Shown: piece after piece, positions 4,972 to 5,664 of the stretch
Position numbering within the stretch: position 1 is the first letter of the stretch
How the letters are laid out: every line of letters begins with the position of its first letter
From: an uncultured Bacteroidota bacterium
GTDB taxonomy: Bacteria; Bacteroidota; Bacteroidia; Chitinophagales; Chitinophagaceae
Assembly: GCA_903944755.1 (NCBI GenBank)
Contig: CAJATB010000005.1
Span: 1-5,664 of the forward strand
Direction: 5' to 3'
DNA length: 5,664 nucleotides
Program-made: the position numbers and the translations under genes
The notes under the pieces: generated by a model
Told to the model about the DNA's origin: nothing
Databases searched by the model: none
The model's input: only the letters and a program-made list of their open reading frames with translations

Positions 4972-5564
4972 ACCAACTCTACTGCTGCACGTTTCATATC
5001 ACTAGTAACATCAATATAGCGCATCGTAGTCTGCGCTTGTCTGTGCCCAACTAACTCCATTAATACTTTTAACGGCACTGCACGTGCAGACAGCGATGTT
5101 ATGTAGCTACGTCTGCCACTGTGACTGCTTGCCCCATTAAGTCCACAGCCCTTGTAAAGCATATGAAAGTGATAGCACGCTGTGTTGGCATTAAATCCTT
5201 CACGCTTCTGCGTAGCAAACAATGGCTTGTTCATATAAGCACTGTATGTAACAGCAATTAGTTCTTTGTCAGTAAATCTAGTCTTTATGTATGCAAGTAT
5301 TTCTTTACGTAACTTTTCAGCTAACACAACAGTCCGTGCGTGTTTACCTTTAGTTTGTTCTGCTGTTAAACGTATTTCTTCTTTAATAGTGCCATCTGCA
5401 TTAAGCACGTCACCAATCTTTGTAGCTGCAACTTCGCCAATACGCATTCCACCCCAATATGTCATCAACACCATTGCTCTATCTCTAACTGCATATTTGC
5501 GTGTCTTAATATAAAGCAGCAATAAGTTAAGTTCTTTCTCATTAAGTGTTTTTGCTTGTGCCAT
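4968..5564 (-). CDS. Stand-alone tyrosine recombinase/integrase catalytic domain
   Basis: The protein is 198 residues long from the ATG at 5564-5562, chosen because GGAGAA lies 8 bases upstream. The frame stays open to the window edge, but the longer start has no comparable site. All tyrosine-recombinase residues are visible: R41 (GGMRIGEV), the beta-hairpin lysine K72 or K74 (TKGKHARTV), H148 and R151 (SSHSGRRS), H174 (LVGHRQAQTTMRYID) and the nucleophile Y183. Such enzymes cut and rejoin DNA through a 3'-phosphotyrosine intermediate. The usual N-terminal SAM-like/core-binding domain (about 100 residues) is missing, so the protein is close to a bare catalytic domain, as in some short phage-integrase-family proteins. 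It converges on the Sel1 cluster. It may mobilise the island, act as an invertase-like or resolution enzyme, or be a domesticated remnant; its catalytic residues argue against decay. Confidence 0.9.
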   Translation of the reverse strand: MAQAKTLNEKELNLLLLYIKTRKYAVRDRAMVLMTYWGGMRIGEVAATKIGDVLNADGTIKEEIRLTAEQTKGKHARTVVLAEKLRKEILAYIKTRFTDKELIAVTYSAYMNKPLFATQKREGFNANTACYHFHMLYKGCGLNGASSHSGRRSYITSLSARAVPLKVLMELVGHRQAQTTMRYIDVTSDMKRAAVELV

Positions 5565-5664
5565 TGTATTTTCTCCAATTAACCAATGTTTATCAGTTGT
5601 TGCAGCGTAAATTCTTTGTATTATTTTTCCTACCCCAAATTTCCACTTGTCTAATAAGTGCATA
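5565..5664 (-). other. Upstream region of the recombinase gene
   Basis: These 100 bases hold the Shine-Dalgarno sequence (GGAG, complement of 5573-5576) and presumably the promoter. No convincing -35/-10 pair, direct repeat, or attachment core is visible within the window. The region is open in the recombinase frame and could encode 33 more residues, but the good ribosome binding site at the internal ATG argues against use of that extension. Confidence 0.4.

Noticed and set aside
5266..5514. Plus-strand 82-codon open frame
   Set aside because: It lies wholly inside the minus-strand recombinase, which has all catalytic residues in place. The plus-strand peptide has no motif and no ribosome binding site.
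5565..5663. N-terminal extension of the recombinase (33 residues, MHLLDKWK...)
   Set aside because: The internal ATG at 5564 has GGAGAA at ideal spacing, and the extra residues do not resemble a core-binding domain. The edge of the window prevents full exclusion.

Overview
This AT-rich accessory segment comes from a bacterium, most likely a low-GC beta- or gammaproteobacterium. That guess rests on the IS3-family transposase end, the periplasmic Sel1 proteins with MKKL-type signal peptides, and a short tyrosine recombinase. No rRNA, tRNA, CRISPR array or clear housekeeping gene is present, so the genus cannot be named.

Layout: (1) 1-141 is the right end of an IS3-family element: the last 40 codons of its transposase and a probable terminal inverted repeat. 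(2) 142-363 is an open reading frame fragment directly abutting the IS, probably the 3' part of a gene broken by the insertion. (3) 364-470 is a short gap with weak regulatory candidates. (4) 471-3036 holds four plus-strand genes: an uncharacterised soluble protein with a faint resemblance to the OGG/HhH-type DNA glycosylase fold, then three membrane proteins without recognisable families. (5) 3037-3105 is a compact leader containing a proline-rich 18-codon ORF, or alternatively a promoter. (6) 3106-4816 holds two adjacent paralogous exported Sel1-repeat proteins. They are followed by a small single-pass membrane protein (4810-4971) that overlaps the second Sel1 gene. (7) 4968-5564, minus strand, encodes a stand-alone tyrosine recombinase catalytic domain that converges on the cluster and overlaps its last gene tail to tail by 4 bases. 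5565-5664 is the upstream region of that recombinase.

All cargo genes from 471 to 4971 point the same way with short gaps or overlaps, so they could be transcribed as one or two units. The products are mostly envelope proteins: three polytopic membrane proteins, two periplasmic repeat proteins and one small membrane protein, preceded by one cytosolic protein. Placement between an IS and an integrase suggests mobile cargo. A defence, toxin-immunity or envelope-stress role is possible, but nothing in the sequence proves one.
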